64,000 bases of DNA from Cervus elaphus (GCF_910594005.1 NC_057848.1:140130155-140194154), one strand, 5' to 3'. Positions 34,850 through 47,535 are shown, counted from the first letter of the stretch. Numbers and translations: made by a program. Notes: generated by a model not told the origin, from the sequence alone.

Positions 34850-35068
34850 TGCATTTACTGAGAACTCGCTATGGTGCAGTGATGAAGATGATCTCATCTC
34901 ATTTCTCATTAATTCTCAAAACAACCCTATGACTTAGAGAGTATAATCATCCCAATTTCAGAAATGGAGCAACTTGAGGGTAAGAGAGGTCAAGTAACTT
35001 GGCCATGGGCCTATAGCTAGGAAAAGGCAAAACCAGAATTCACACCAGGCAATCTGAAGCCAGAGACT
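34850..35068 (-). mobile_element. MIR SINE, antisense
   Basis: Among the clearest MIRs in the window: 'catttactgagaactcgcta', 'aaaacaaccctatgacttag', 'gtcaagtaacttggccatgg' and 'aaaaccagaattcacacc' in the expected reverse order. Confidence 0.85.
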
Positions 35069-37949
35069 CAGCCCCAGCTTTCAAAAGGAGAAAAAAGTTT
35101 GAAAGTCTGTAGGTATTAGAACTCATGGTTCTCTTTGGGGAGCCCTGCCTACTTTAAAACCTGGGAAGAGGAAAAGACAGTGCAGAGACTCTGCTCCTTA
35201 AATTAATGTAACCTCCATCCTCAGCCAGACAAATCAGAAAATTCTTTATTCTCCATAACTTTCTCAAGATATCCTACTGACCTGTTCTTCACTCCTAACT
35301 CCAGTAGACACAACCACTTATTGTGAAATATCATTACAAGGGTTTGCACAATGAAAACAGTTGAAAGCCCCACTTGGACGACTCAGACACAAAAGAAGAG
35401 TTAACTTAATCTGAACAAATCATTGGAGGATTGAGGTTCTTACAGTAAAGCAAAAGGGTTTAAGAATTTAAAAAGACAGATTTTAAACAATTTTATTTTA
35501 GCAGATCAGTCCCTTTTCAATAAAAATAGAGCACTAGAAGAGTCCTAATTATGTCATTTTCGCCAACAAATAAGTTAAAACAATGTCACTGCCTATAATA
35601 TGGCTATGTAATAATTGAATGAGAAACTCCATGAATTGATAAAGGAGGCACCACCAAGTACAGAGGTGGTGGGGGACAAAGAAGTCAGCAGAATAACAGC
35701 CAACAATGAGAAGCTGTTGGGCTCACAGAAGAGGCACATTTGCAAATTCACAAATCAGACCTGGGTCTCTGTGGACCAAGTTAGCTGTTAAAACTGGCTC
35801 GGAGCTGGCATTAGAGAAAGGCTTCATGGGGGAACTCTTACTTCATCCAAACTGCCAGGAATATACTAGGAAGAAACATAAATCCTGCACAGAAAAGACC
35901 TCTAAATTGGAAGTGTTAATCGGAGCCAAGCAGCAAGGCTCTTTTCTTTTTTCCCTAAGTATTAATTATGGTGATCCTGGGGGTAAGTGAATTTGGGGTA
36001 AACACCATCTGCACTGGCAGCTGAGAGAATTCAACAGGAGAATTTGACTTCTGAACCCCATTATACAAGGTATATTATGAGTGGAATCTGTGAATTACAT
36101 CTGTCCCAAGACTGAGTTTTTTATTGCTAAAAATTTTTTGCTTTAAAAACTTTATTGCTAAAAATTCATATAGACGGACCAATTATAGATAGAAAAGACT
36201 CACTCATTTATCTAAGTTGGGCCCTAATCTGCCCAGGGCTTATATCACGTGATAATTTAGTTGAGGAAATCTAATTTCTAATCCTGGACTTTCATCATGT
36301 TTCCAGTTTTTGTCCACTATGCTTTCTCTGGTCAAGAAAACAGGGAATAAAAACAGGTGGGACCCAAGTCAAAGTGGGAATTGGTAGCGTCAGTTACCTG
36401 GTTTTCCATCTTCATACAGACAAAATTGGGAAGTAGAAACACGATTTTCATGGCCATGTTGGAGTGACTGCTCAGGAGAATTCTGCTAGTCCTGGCAACA
36501 AGCTACCTGAGTAGTAAAAGAAACAGAACAGAAAGTCATATTTCCTACTGAGATTTATGTTGGAAAATTGTTGCTGCCAGGACCATGGGTTATACTGAGA
36601 CATTTTCCAAGCTTCCTCTGACATTTTGAACAAGACCAGTTTTGTAAAGTCTGAGAGCCATAGAATTGCTGTTCTATTTTCCTGGTTAGGAGCAATTAAT
36701 CATAGTTGTATGCCACCTACAAATAAAAATATTTCTCTTTTAGACAGGCAGGAAAGTTGGAAAGGAAGTCAGGAAGAGTGTTCCATTCTAAAAATGTCTT
36801 TATTTATTTTAGATTCAGTACAGGATGTTTTTATTTTATGAGCACACTTCCAAAAAGAAGGCTAAAAACCCCCAAAGCAGGTCCATTACACTAGAGTCCT
36901 GTGGTCCCAGTCACACCCTCTTGCTAATTCAGGGACATCCTTAGTGCATTCTTCTCACAATAGTACTATGAGGGGCATTTTACTTCCGGTAGAAAAACAA
37001 GGGTTCCCAGATCTCTATAATCCATAGATCTGTGCCTAGGTGTCTCAATTTACCTTTTATCAACTAATATTTTACACAAACTAGCTGCAGTTCTGCTCAT
37101 GAATTTTTATAAGAAAAAATTTCACACAAACTTGTGCCAGTGTGCTTTTAAGTGCCTTCCAATAAAAAGCACTGACTTTTCTCCTTCCTTAATGAGAAAA
37201 ATGAAGTTTCAAGACCTCAGACTTCACTCCTAGTGTAACTTTGAGATCTGCTAATACATAGCTACTCTGGAAGAGAGCACACAGATGCTGTTGGCAGTCT
37301 TAACTGCCTGGCTTTATTCCGTTTTGTCCACTTGTGGAAATGGCCGAATTGAAAATTATAGTTGAACTATGACATTTCCAAGAGTGTCTGCAACTTAAAA
37401 GCCAAAACAAAAAACAAGCACACAAACAAACCAGCCACACCTGGAAAATATGTCTTCTTTAGCACAGAGAGTGAAGCAAAGACTGATGATATGGTACTTA
37501 TTTTTTTGGATGAGAGACCAACATTAAATGAGGTCTACAAGGTCTATTATTTTTTACTATTACTATTTACTATCATTACTTGTTTTGTGCCTCAGGGATT
37601 TCTCAAACGCCCTATAAACTATGCTGTGTTTAATATTGTTTTTGCTTTCTAGCAGTTGACAGAAATTTTTCACACATTTAACTTCATTTGTGTACCATTT
37701 CTGCTTTAATGAAAGCTGTCTGACCAGTGGTTAAAATGAATGGGAATAAAGTTTTAAAACCCATTTATTTCACAACTTGATCTGAGATGATCCTTGTATT
37801 CAGTAACTTGCAAGGATTTCTTTGATCTAAGGTGCCCCCAACAGACTTACATCTGAGTTGTGATGTTTCATGAATTCTGGTCTCAGTGAAGATAAAGTAA
37901 ATTCTGTTTTTACTTTAGGTTTTCCTGTCATCTACAAGTGTTTGTTAAA
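35069..37949. other. Unassigned DNA, no gene seen
   Basis: About 2.9 kb without a recognised element. A small direct repeat, 'tttattgctaaaaatt', occurs at about 36120 and 36151. The 94-96-codon frames at 35706-35990 and 37362-37652 lack any domain I recognise. Confidence 0.5.
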
Positions 37950-38045
37950 TAACCATTTTGATCAAGTCATTCAGACTCCCTATTTCTATAGGAAGGTATT
38001 GGACTAGATAATGTCTAAGCTACTGTGAATGTTAATGTTAGATTT
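37950..38045 (+). mobile_element. MIR3-like fragment
   Basis: 'gatcaagtcattcagactcc', 'tattggactagataatgtct' and 'aagctactgtgaatgttaa' follow the MIR3 pattern. Short and diverged. Confidence 0.45.
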
Positions 38046-38188
38046 ACAATTTTGCTACAGGCCTAGGATCTTTGTAAACACCAAAAGGGTTATATATAGA
38101 AATATATATATCATGACCCAGTGGAAAAGTTACTGGGCATTGTAGTATTATAATAAATATAAATATTTTTAAAAGACCATCTTCAGAT

Positions 38189-38398
38189 TTCAGTTCAGTC
38201 AGTTCAGTCACTCAGCTGCGTCCAACTCTTTGCGACCAAATGGACTGCAGCACGCCAGGCTTCTCTGTCCATCACAGGCTCCTAGAGCTTGCTCAAACTC
38301 ATGCCCATCGAGTCGGTGATGCCAAACAACCATCTCATCCTGTTGTCCCCTTCTCCTCCTGCCTTCAATCTTTCCCAGCATCAGGGTCTTTTCCAATG
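38189..38398 (-). mobile_element. BovB 3' end fragment
   Basis: 'ttcagttcagtcagttcagt' then 'gcagcacgccaggcttctct', ending 'gcatcagggtcttttccaat'. A strongly 5'-truncated BovB. Confidence 0.95.
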
Positions 38399-38427
38399 TT
38401 CTAATTTAAGTTCTGCTTTTCTGTGAC

Positions 38428-38552
38428 TTCTGTGAGCCAAAGTTTTCTCACCTGGCAAATAGGTCCACTACTGCTGTCATCACAAGACTGTGTGGAAAAT
38501 TAAATTAGAATAAATGGCAAAGTATGTATAACATAGTAGCTCAATAGACAAT
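38428..38552 (+). mobile_element. MIR fragment
   Basis: 'agttttctcacctggcaaat', 'gtggaaaattaaattagaat' and 'acatagtagctcaatagac' match the 3' half of MIR in the sense direction. Confidence 0.6.
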
Positions 38553-38748
38553 ACTGGCTGATCTCTTTTGTGTTTGCTCAAAATGTTTATATTCCAAGTA
38601 GTGAGAGAAGATGCATGCAAATAAGACATATAGCAAAGCAATGTTAGAAAATGCTGTATGAAATGAGCAATGTATTCATAATGGATGTCTTAAAATTGTT
38701 TTGCAACAAGGGAGTTTAAATGAAGCTTAGCTGCCCCAGCCTTGCTTA

Positions 38749-38850
38749 ATTTTTTTTCTTTTCTTTTCTTTTTTTCCATTTATTTTTATTAGTTGGAGGC
38801 TAATTACTTTACAATATTGTAGTGGTTTTTGCCATACATTGACATGAATC
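38749..38850 (-). mobile_element. Ruminant L1 (L1_BT type) 3' tip
   Basis: A poly-pyrimidine stretch (38749-38776), which is the A-tail on the minus strand, is followed by 'ttagttggaggctaattact' and 'caatattgtagtggttttt'. This is the antisense of the last about 75 bp of the ruminant L1 3'UTR, also seen complete at 51128 and 57030. Confidence 0.85.
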
Positions 38851-39278
38851 AAATGCTTTTTATAGTAATTAATCAAGTAAGGTCTGAATCCATTTCTTCT
38901 AACCACCAGAGTAAGGAATATTTAGATCAAATGGAGGAATTGTGGAGAGGGTGGGGAATTTAAGTTCTGAACTGAAAGGTAGAGCACCTGCTGAAAGGAG
39001 AAAGCTTGGGGTCTAAACACAACTAGAAAGTCCACTTCTTCAGCCTGTTTCCTCACTTGGCCCTGACAATTCATTAAAGATAGAAAAAATGAAAATAAAT
39101 GTAAGTCAGGAGAGCAGAATTCTTTACCAAAACTTTTTAATGGGAATTTAACCAAAAAAGTAACAGGACTTTGAGATGCTTAGAATAAAAGGTATTGCAA
39201 AAAGCACTGATAAAAATCCAGTGATCAGTAAATCAAACCAACTGTCTTATCAGAGTCATATGTAAATCAAACTAAACT

Positions 39279-39820
39279 GTTGTTGTTGTTGTTGTTGTTC
39301 AGTCGCTCAGTTGTGTCCAACTGTTTGCGACCCCATGGACTGCAGCACGCCAGGTTTCCCTGTCCATCACCAACTCCCAGAACTTGCTCAAATTCATGTC
39401 CATCAAGTCGGTGATGCCATCCAACCATCTCCTCCATGTTGTCACCTTCTCCTGCCTTTAATCTTTCCCAGCATCAGGGTCTTTTCTAATGACTCAGCTC
39501 TTCCTATCAGGTGGCCCAAGTATTGGAGCTTCAGCTTCAGCATCAGTCCTTCCAATGACTATTCAGGATTGATTTCCTTTAGGATGGACTGGTTTATCTC
39601 CTTGCAGTCCAACGGACCCTCAAGAGTCTTCTCCAACACCACAGTTCAAAAGCATGGATTCTTCAGTGCTCAGCCTTCTTTATAGTCTTCCTCTCACATC
39701 CATACATGACTACTGGAAAAACCGTAGCCTTGATTATAAAGACCTTTGTTGGCAAAATAATGTCTCTGCTTTTTAATACTTTGTCTAGGTTTGTCATACC
39801 TTTTCTTCCAAGGATCAAGC
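39279..39820 (-). mobile_element. BovB 3' end with (AAC)n tail
   Basis: Seven GTT units at 39279-39299 are the minus-strand tail. The element then runs from 'cagtcgctcagttgtgtcc' to 'taggtttgtcataccttttc' and ends 'cttccaaggatcaagc'. The 124-codon plus frame at 39311-39685 is a shadow of it. Confidence 0.95.
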
Positions 39821-39892
39821 TAAGTTGTTGGTTCTGCATAATTTTGGAGGGCTTTCCCAAATCCCAGAATTGTGACATTTTAGAATAAAAGG

Positions 39893-39990
39893 CAATTTTG
39901 GTCTATTTTACAGATGAAGAAATGGAGACCCACAGAAATTAAGTGACCAGCACACTAGCACGTAATTCCATAATTAAGAAAGAGGATCTG
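39893..39990 (-). mobile_element. MIR fragment
   Basis: 'attttacagatgaagaaatg', 'gagacccacagaaattaagt' and 'gaccagcacactagcacg' read as antisense MIR core. Confidence 0.5.
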
Positions 39991-39994
39991 GTCT

Positions 39995-40160
39995 GCCATT
40001 TCCTAGCAATGTTATTTCGGCCAAGTACACAGCCTTTTAAGATTCAAGGTACTTAATGTGAAATGTGGCTGGAATGGTAAGTCTTAATTGGTAGAATACA
40101 TGAAAAATGTTTTGAAAAATGCCTGACATATATTAAATACTATTATCATCATTATTAGTA
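39995..40160 (+). mobile_element. MIR fragment
   Basis: 'ctgccatttcctagcaatgt' then 'atgcctgacatatattaaat' match MIR in sense order. It lies head to head with the preceding antisense fragment. Confidence 0.45.
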
Positions 40161-42544
40161 TGGGAACTAAAATCTGACATTATAATGACTTATAACCTGG
40201 AATAATGAATAGGAAGACTCCATATTACTGAAGTTGGAGAAAATTTTATCTCATGCTTATGATTAGCCTTTAAACTTGCATATATAGTAGAGATAGCAGC
40301 ACAGAATATTTTCCCTAATATTTTCCTCAAAGACAAATATCTTCTTGCTAAACACCTTCTGTTACAGCAATGTTCAGTGAAATTCTCCAGTAGATATAGT
40401 AACTATTCAGATGAAGTGAAATTTGTTTCTCTGTAAATTCATAATAAGTATTTATTTACCCTGGAAAATCCAGATATACTTAATGACGTCAATTCCCAAC
40501 CTAAAAAGAAAATAAACCCAATAAAACAAATGAAAGAAGAATAATAAAGGCTTCAAATATTGTTCTGTGGTATTGAGGAGTCTTTTGTTGTGATATTATG
40601 TATCCGTGAAAAACCTAGACACATTTTCAGCTTTATACACAAAGAAGTCTTTACTAAAAATAAAAGGATGTTATATAGATTTATCTTACTTAAGTGTTTC
40701 TACTTCCTATAAGTCTTTTTCCCAGTTGTTATTTTAAAACCCAAATGAAGGCTTACAGAGTAAAGGGGTAATATTTTAAACAAACAAGCCAAATTACAGT
40801 CACACACATTCTAGTTCTAAATTGCACTGTTTGTGCAGTCTTTTCAGAAAAGAAATAAGATCCTCTGTGTCATTCTACCTCTCCAATTCTCTAATGCAAA
40901 TAGAGAAGGACCAGGACAATATTATCTGATGCAGTGTTGCATTTGGGAAAGAGGTAGATATTATTAGAAATCTCAAAATTTGAGTTTCTTTTCTTGATTA
41001 GGACCAGAAAAAGTAGAAGACTGATAATGTCCACTCTAACATGCATCTTACTCAATCTATTTTTTCCTAACTTGGAGTTAGACTTGCCCCAACTGAGTAA
41101 TACACTCCGTATCCCACAACACATAGGGAACCAGCTGGAGGTGCTTTTAAGGAGGACACTACCTTAGTTCTCATAGTTTCTTTAAAAGGGGATTGAGAAT
41201 CCAACCCTTCTCATTACGATCACTGCTCATTTTACTCAATAATGTATTTCATGGTCTACATCACAGTCCATAGTATTTTTTTAAATATTTAGATACTTCT
41301 GTTTTCTCAAATAAGACTATCACATTTCATTTTCTATATGATTAATTTCTATAAAATTATTTCCAATAGCCAGCTATGAAAATTATATGTCAATACATCA
41401 TATTCCACCTTTATGTAGTGAATAGTGCACTCTGTAATTAGATGCATCAGATAGACTAAGTCCCAAAGAAGGTACATTTGTTTTCCATTTAATTTCCTAA
41501 TTGTAAGGCCACAAAATGATTCATAAAGTTGTTATGCCCATTATTATCGATTATATTATTCAGAATGAAACAAATACATGAAGCATTTGTTTCTATGCTA
41601 GTGCTTATTTTTTTCCTGACACAGTGATTTTGGAATAACTATTTGGACTGAAACCCATGAATTACATATGTTTGAGAAAAAAAAAGTGTAATAAGACTGG
41701 ACATTGTTGAATTTAAAAGGTTGATTCTTTATGAAGCAACGTTTTTGTTAAGGGAAAATGTATTACATCCTGGATCCAATCAAATTGGCATTTACTATGT
41801 GGTCCCTAAAGACTTTCTGCTTATATCAAATGGAAGACTGACTTGGTCCTCAGCCTCAGGGCTAAATTGTTCTACAGGTTGAACTCCCAAGTTGTCTCAT
41901 TACGTGATTAATGATATCCACAGTAAGAATGATGCACAGTGAAGTTTCTGGTGCTTCTACATAAATAGATTCAATGTTTAAAGTTATCAATTATAAGAGA
42001 CAGAATACTCTTATGCAATGAGGAAATCACTTTTCCTGGTGGGCTTTTAATAACATTGAATTTATCAAGGGTTGACACTTTTACTGTTATTTCCTTTAAG
42101 CTATTAAAAAAAACCCTGTTTATCCACAATAGCCAGGATATTTTTTAAGAAGAAAAGGATGATGTGGTGATATGAAAAAAACCACAAGATAGGTAGTTTC
42201 CAGAGTATATCACATTCCTTTAATTAATCTTTCTACATACAGCATCAAGGATGAATGTAAGGACTTCAAATGCCAAGGTGACCCCTATGATAAAACTATG
42301 CACTTGAAGTTGGAAGACGAACTGAAAAGTCATGGACAGTCCTCGGATAACCTTCAGGAAGCTGATTCACATCTCTGGCTCACATCCTGGGAGGTTCTGA
42401 TTTCACCCTGATGGAAGGAGATTTTGAGGGATATTTGCTAACCGGAGTTTTTCACATATGAAATTTGATTGATTCTTAAACTGTATCACCTATTAGAATG
42501 TGTTTTGGGCCACTTTTTCAAAAAAAAACTACTAATTCATTTCT
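40161..42544. other. Repeat-poor AT-rich DNA
   Basis: About 2.4 kb with no recognised mobile element, gene or RNA. All frames are short (at most 77 codons). Confidence 0.5.
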
Positions 42545-43005
42545 AGACTTCAATAGATAATTTAAAGTGTATAATTCAGTGGCATTAAGTTCATTCATCA
42601 TCTTGTGCAACTACCACTGCTGTAGCCATCTATTTCCAAAACTATTTCATCACCCTAAACAGAAACTCTAACCATTCAGCAATAACTGCCTTCTCTCCTT
42701 CTCCTGAGCCCTCATAATCTCTAATCTACTTTCTGTCTCTTTGAATTCGCCTATTCTTGTTATTTCATATAAGTAAAATCATACAATATGTGTCATTTTG
42801 TGTTTGGATTATTTCACTTAGCCTGATGTTTTCAAGGTTCATCCACACTGCAGCACGTATAAGAACTTCATTTCTCTTTAATATTTTACTGTATATCTAT
42901 ATCTATCAGTTTATCTATATCTATATAGATACACACACACACACACACACACATACACACACCTGTTGATGAACCTGGATTGCTTCCAACTTTTTACTGA
43001 TAAAG
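42545..43005 (-). mobile_element. Old L1 (L1M) 3' region, antisense
   Basis: 'gtgtataattcagtggcatt', 'aacagaaactctaaccattc', 'aatctactttctgtctcttt' and 'tttcaaggttcatccacact' are antisense L1 3' sequence, continuing after the microsatellite with 'ctgttgatgaacctggattg'. Confidence 0.85.
42885..42963. repeat. (TATC)n-(AC)n compound microsatellite in L1
   Basis: 'atatctatatctatc' runs merge into about 14 AC units. The tract replaces the part of L1 between the first 3'UTR block and 'ctgttgatgaacctgg'. Confidence 0.95.
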
Positions 43006-43668
43006 GCAAAACAGGAAACACTTCCAACAAAGTTTAAATAAAAATACTCTTAAGTGGCTCTTTTGTCAGTCTTCTAGTAATATAATGCTTAACTTGTCAT
43101 GGTTGAGTTTACTTTCATGCGTTTTATTTAACACATGAGATATAAAATGCAGACCACTTACAGGACTATTGAATACACTGTCAGCTTCAGAGTACATTGC
43201 TGAATGTCAGGATTTTCTAAAAACACAGCCAACTTCCAATCATGAGTAGTTTCAGTTGAGCCTAAACACCCCCTGAGTAAATCTGGCTCATCATTCATGC
43301 ATGATTTTTCTAGTCTATGTAAATGAACCAGTCAACAAACTAACAAATCAAAACTACCCCACCAGTCACTTTTGTTTGCCATGTTGCTATATCCAATGGC
43401 TAACAATCTTATTTGAAATGTCAGCATATTTGATACAGCTGATCTCTTCTGTCTCATGAAAATCCTTTCTGCATTTGTTTTTGGGACATCACAGTCCTGA
43501 GATTTTCATTTTTGCAGGTCATCAATCTCCCTTGCTGTTGGTTCCTCTTCTCCTTTGCCTTTTTAACATTGGAATACTAGAAGGATCAGTCCTCAGACTT
43601 CTTTTCCTCTCTTCATTTCTCCCCTTGCTGATATAATTTCAAGTTGGAGTTCTGAACACTATCTACGT

Positions 43669-43886
43669 TATGTGAGTGAAAAGTGAAGTTGCTCAGTCGT
43701 GTCCGACTTTTTGCGACCCCATGGACTATATCCCACCAGGCTCCTCCATGCATAGGATTTCCCAGGCAATCATACTGGAGTGGGTTGCCATTTCCTTCTC
43801 CAGGGGATCTTCCCGACCCAGGGATAGAACCCGGGTTTCCTGCATTGTAGGCAGACGCTTTACCATCTAAGCCTCAGGGAAGTCTA
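43669..43886 (-). mobile_element. Bov-tA SINE in L2, with target-site duplication
   Basis: From 'gtgaagttgctcagtcgtgt' to 'accatctaagcctcagggaa'. The flanking 8-bp direct repeat 'atctacgt' is at 43661-43668 and 43887-43894. Confidence 0.95.
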
Positions 43887-44204
43887 ATCTACGTAATAAT
43901 GAATCCCTAATCATATCTCCAGTATGAACATTTCCCCTGAACTTCAATTGCCTACTTGATGATTCCTGCTTGGATATCTAGTAGACATTTTTAAAATAAG
44001 ATGTCTGAAATCGAACTCCTAATCTTCCCCATACACCTTCTCTTTCCAGTTTCAATTAATGCCCACTCTATCCTTCCAGTTGCTCACACCAAATTCTTTG
44101 ATGTTACCTCTCTTTCTTTTATACCTATTCCCAATCTATCAGGAAATCCAGTAGTTCTATTTTCAAAATATAGGCAGAATCTGGTTAATTCTTTTTTAAA
44201 ACAC

Positions 44205-44340
44205 TCCACTGAGTATAATTGACATACAAAAGTTGTACATATTTAATGTATACAACATAATGAATTGGGATAAGTAAATGTACACTTGTGAAACCATACC
44301 ACAATTTATGTCACAAACATACTTCCAACACAATTACCAT
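44205..44340 (-). mobile_element. Old L1 fragment in L2
   Basis: 'ctgagtataattgacataca' and 'tgtatacaacataatgaat' resemble antisense old L1 3' sequence. L2 resumes after it. Confidence 0.6.
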
Positions 44341-44790
44341 TCAGTCACTGTTGCTCTCCCAGATGACTATGGTAACCTCCTCCAGGTCCCCCCGCCACCC
44401 GCCGATTTCACTCTTGCTGCTCTACCCTCTGGTCTTTTTTTTCCTACTGTCTGGTCTTAACACAGCAGTTAGAATGATCCTCTTAAAGTCCACTGCTTAA
44501 AAAAGCATATCACTTCTCCACATAAAATCTGCCAATGGTTCCACATTTCTCTGAGTGTAAAAGCTCAGACATTTTAAATGTTTAACAAGGCCTAACATAA
44601 TCTGGTCCCTTTATAATTTCGTTCCTCAATCCCTCACTATCTCCTCTGTACTTAACTTTGGTGTCCTCTTCAGACATCCCAGGTGGGTTCCTGCATCAGA
44701 TATTTGGCAGTGACTGCTGACTGTTCTTTCTGTCTGAACTGCTTTTCCCCGTGACTCATTTTACCCTCCTCTTCTCGGCAGAGATGCTGC

Positions 44791-45930
44791 CTGTCAGTGT
44801 GAAGGTTGTGCTCCACATTAGGGCACCTGGGTGAGAGGTATGGATACAGAACCCCCGCCTCCAAGGTATGCATTTAGAGGCCAGTGCAGATTCTACTTCA
44901 CAGTAAGAAGCATCCTGACCAACCCCAAAGGTCCTCGTTTCCTTCCTGTTTTAGCCATGAATTTCATCAGCCATAGCATTTAGTCAATAGGAGGCCAAAG
45001 AGCTCCTCCCTACAGATTTCCTCCTATCAAGAGACCATTCAGTGGCCTCTAGATCCTCAGTCTCCCTGATCTTTTCATAGTCTTCTTTTACAAACGTTAA
45101 AAGATAGGAAATAGAAATACAACTTAAATATGATAACAAACAAAACAGCTTTTAAACTTCAATTGTATATGAAGAAATCAAATATCATCAGTTCTACCTC
45201 ATGCTTTTGTGCCCTGTTTTCATTTCTGTTACTTCTTAGAGAACAAGGCCCCGTACTTATCATTATTGTATGTTGCAACATAGAAAACTCAAGGGCATAT
45301 ATTTAATGAAGTTGTTATTATGGTGATGAATGTTGTTATTAAGATGTCTTAGGAAATGAAGTTGATAATAGCTGAAACATAAATGCACTTCTCTCTTCTT
45401 AATATTTTGTCTCTCTTCATTCTAAAGATGTTTTCATAGGATACCAACTAGCAATAACCAAGACAGTCCTTTTCCCAGAACTTTTACAAGTGCTACTGCA
45501 CATGCCTTGGATACCATGAATTATTCACAAATCAGCACGACTCCATTTGAATTTATAGTTATTGTAGTCATTTCAAATAATATGTATGTATACATTTGAA
45601 ATGATATGTACATGTATATACACACATATATACATACACATGTCTTAGTGTTCCCCAAATTTTCTATTATATGTTAGATGCTTTTATAAACAGCCTTAGA
45701 GAGACCCAGTTTTAAGTCCAAATTCTGTGTTTAATTCCTCAAGAAACAAATAATATGCTCTGAACCTGGCCATGGGGGTATACATAAGTGTGTCTTATCC
45801 TTTATAAAACAATGCTTGATTTCTCAACAAGATGGTACAGTGGGTTCACACTTTGACATTATGTCTCAGGTCCAAGGAGACACTAAATTACAATGCTAAA
45901 AATAGAAAACAATGGTAGAGTCGGGCCAAA
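44791..45930. other. Unassigned DNA
   Basis: No gene. A TA/CA-rich low-complexity tract lies at 45575-45645. The rest is unrecognised. Confidence 0.5.
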
Positions 45931-47473
45931 AGTCAGTCAGTCAGTCAATTCAGTTGCTCAATCGTGTCTGACTCTTTGAAGCCCCATGGACTGCAGCACA
46001 CCAGGCCTCCCTGTCCATCACCAACTCTCAGAGTTTACTCAAACTTATATCCATTGAGTCTGTGATGCCATCTAACAATCTCATCCTCTGTTGTCCCCTT
46101 CTCCTCCTGCCCTCAATCTTTCCCAGCATCAGGGTCTTTTCCAATGAGTCATTTCTTCACATCAGGGGGCCAAAGCATTTGAGTTTCAGCTTCAACATCA
46201 GTCCATCCAATGAATATTCAGGACTGATTTCCTTTAGGATGGACTGGTTGGATCTCCTTGCAGTCCAAAGGACTCTCAAGAGTCTTCTCCAACACCACAG
46301 TTCAAAAGCATCAATTCTTCTGTGCTCAGCCTTCTTTATAATCCAACTCTCACATCCATACATGACCACTGGAAAAACCATAGCCTTGACTAGATGGACC
46401 TTTGTCAGCAAAGTAATGTCTCTGCTTTTTTATATGCTATCTAGGTTGGTCATAACTTTTCTTCCAAGGAGCAAGCGTCTTTTAATTTCATGGCTGCAAT
46501 CACAATCTGCAGTGATATTGGAGCCCCCAAAAGATAAAGTCTGTCACTGTTTCCATTGTTTTCCCATCTATTCGCCATGAAGTGATGGGACTGGATGCCA
46601 TGATGTTAGTTTTCTGAATGTTGAGTTTTAAGCCAAATTTTTCACTCTCCTCTTTCACTTTCATCAAGAGGCTCTTTAGTTCTTTGCTTTCTGCCATAAG
46701 GGTGGTGTCATGTGCCTATCTGAGGTTATTGATATTTCTCCCAGCAATCTTGATTCTGCTTGTGCTTCATCCAGCCCAGCATTTTTCATGATGTACTCTG
46801 CATATAAGTTAAGTAAGCAGGGTGACAATACACAGCCTTGACGTACTCCTTTCCGGATTTGGAGCCAGTCTCTTGTTCCATGTCCAGTTCTAATTGTTGT
46901 TTCCTGACCTGCATACAGATTTCTCAAGAGGCAGGTCAAGTGGTCTGGTATTCCCATCTCTTGAAGAATTTTCCACAGTTTTTTGTGATTCACACAGTCA
47001 AAGCTTTGGCATAGTCAATAAAGCAGAAATAGATGTTTTTCTGGAACTCTCTTGCTTTTTTGATGATCCAGTGAATGTTGGTAATTTGATCTCTGGTTCC
47101 TCTGCCTTTTCTAAATCCAGCTTGAGCATCTGGAAGTTCATGGTTCACGTACTGTTGAAGCCTGGCTTGGAGAATTTTGAGTATTATTTTGCTAGTGTGT
47201 GAGATGAGTGCAATTGTGGGGGTAGTCTGAGCATTCTTTGGATTGTCTTTCTTTGGGATTGGAATGAAAACTGACCTTTTCCAGTCCTGTGGCCACTGCT
47301 GAGTTTTCCAAATTTGCTGGCATATTGAGTGCAGCACGTTCACAGCATCATCTTTTAGGATTTGAAATAGCTCAACTGGAATTCCATCACCTCCACTACC
47401 TTTGTAGTAATGCTTCCTAAGGCCCAGTTGACTTCGCACTCCAGGATGTCTGGCTCTAGGTGAGTGATCACAC
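45931..47473 (-). mobile_element. BovB LINE, 3' 1.5 kb with reverse transcriptase part
   Basis: The longest BovB in the window. The 3' end is at the left ('gtcagtcagtcagtcaattc'). The sequence then runs through the C-terminal domain and into the reverse transcriptase, reaching 'ggatgtctggctctaggtga' before the homology stops. The 5' half, including the endonuclease, is missing. It is younger than the AT-rich DNA around it and shows modest divergence. Confidence 0.95.
46157..47400 (-). pseudogene. BovB reverse transcriptase, decayed
   Basis: RTE-clade non-LTR reverse transcriptase, which copies its own RNA at a nicked target. On the minus strand one frame (47583 to 46990) keeps the finger/palm region with 'AGFRKGRGTRDQ' and breaks in motif A: one base is lost at about 47001-47004, so the aspartate-bearing motif is frameshifted. 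A second frame (46993-46676) keeps 'GVRQGCVLSP', but at 46708-46722 the catalytic YADD is read as stop-Ala-His-Asp. A further frame (46411-46157) covers the C-terminal part. Loss of both catalytic aspartate contexts means it cannot encode a working enzyme. Confidence 0.85.
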
Positions 47474-47535
47474 CGGCATTGGAGTGGTGGCTGCATGCTG
47501 GAGAGGCTGTAAGGAGATACCCCACATCCAAGGGC
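47474..47535 (+). mobile_element. Possible inverted BovB 5'UTR piece
   Basis: 'gctgtaaggagataccccac' and 'atccaagg' resemble the BovB 5' leader in the plus orientation, opposite to the adjoining minus-strand BovB. If real, this element has a 5' inversion plus a large internal deletion. The match is short. Confidence 0.35.

Larger units (their letters stand above)
43410..44790 (+). mobile_element. L2 LINE, 3' ORF2 and part of 3'UTR
   Basis: An unusually long L2 remnant in sense order: 'cttgctgttggttcctcttc', 'gtcctcagacttcttttcct', 'tgcctacttgatgattcctg', 'gaaatcgaactcctaatctt', 'tccttccagttgctcacacc', 'tcaggaaatccagtagttct', 'agttagaatgatcctcttaa' and 'cctaacataatctggtccct'. It is broken by a Bov-tA (43669-43886) and an old L1 fragment (44205-44340). 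There is no intact reverse transcriptase frame. Confidence 0.75.
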
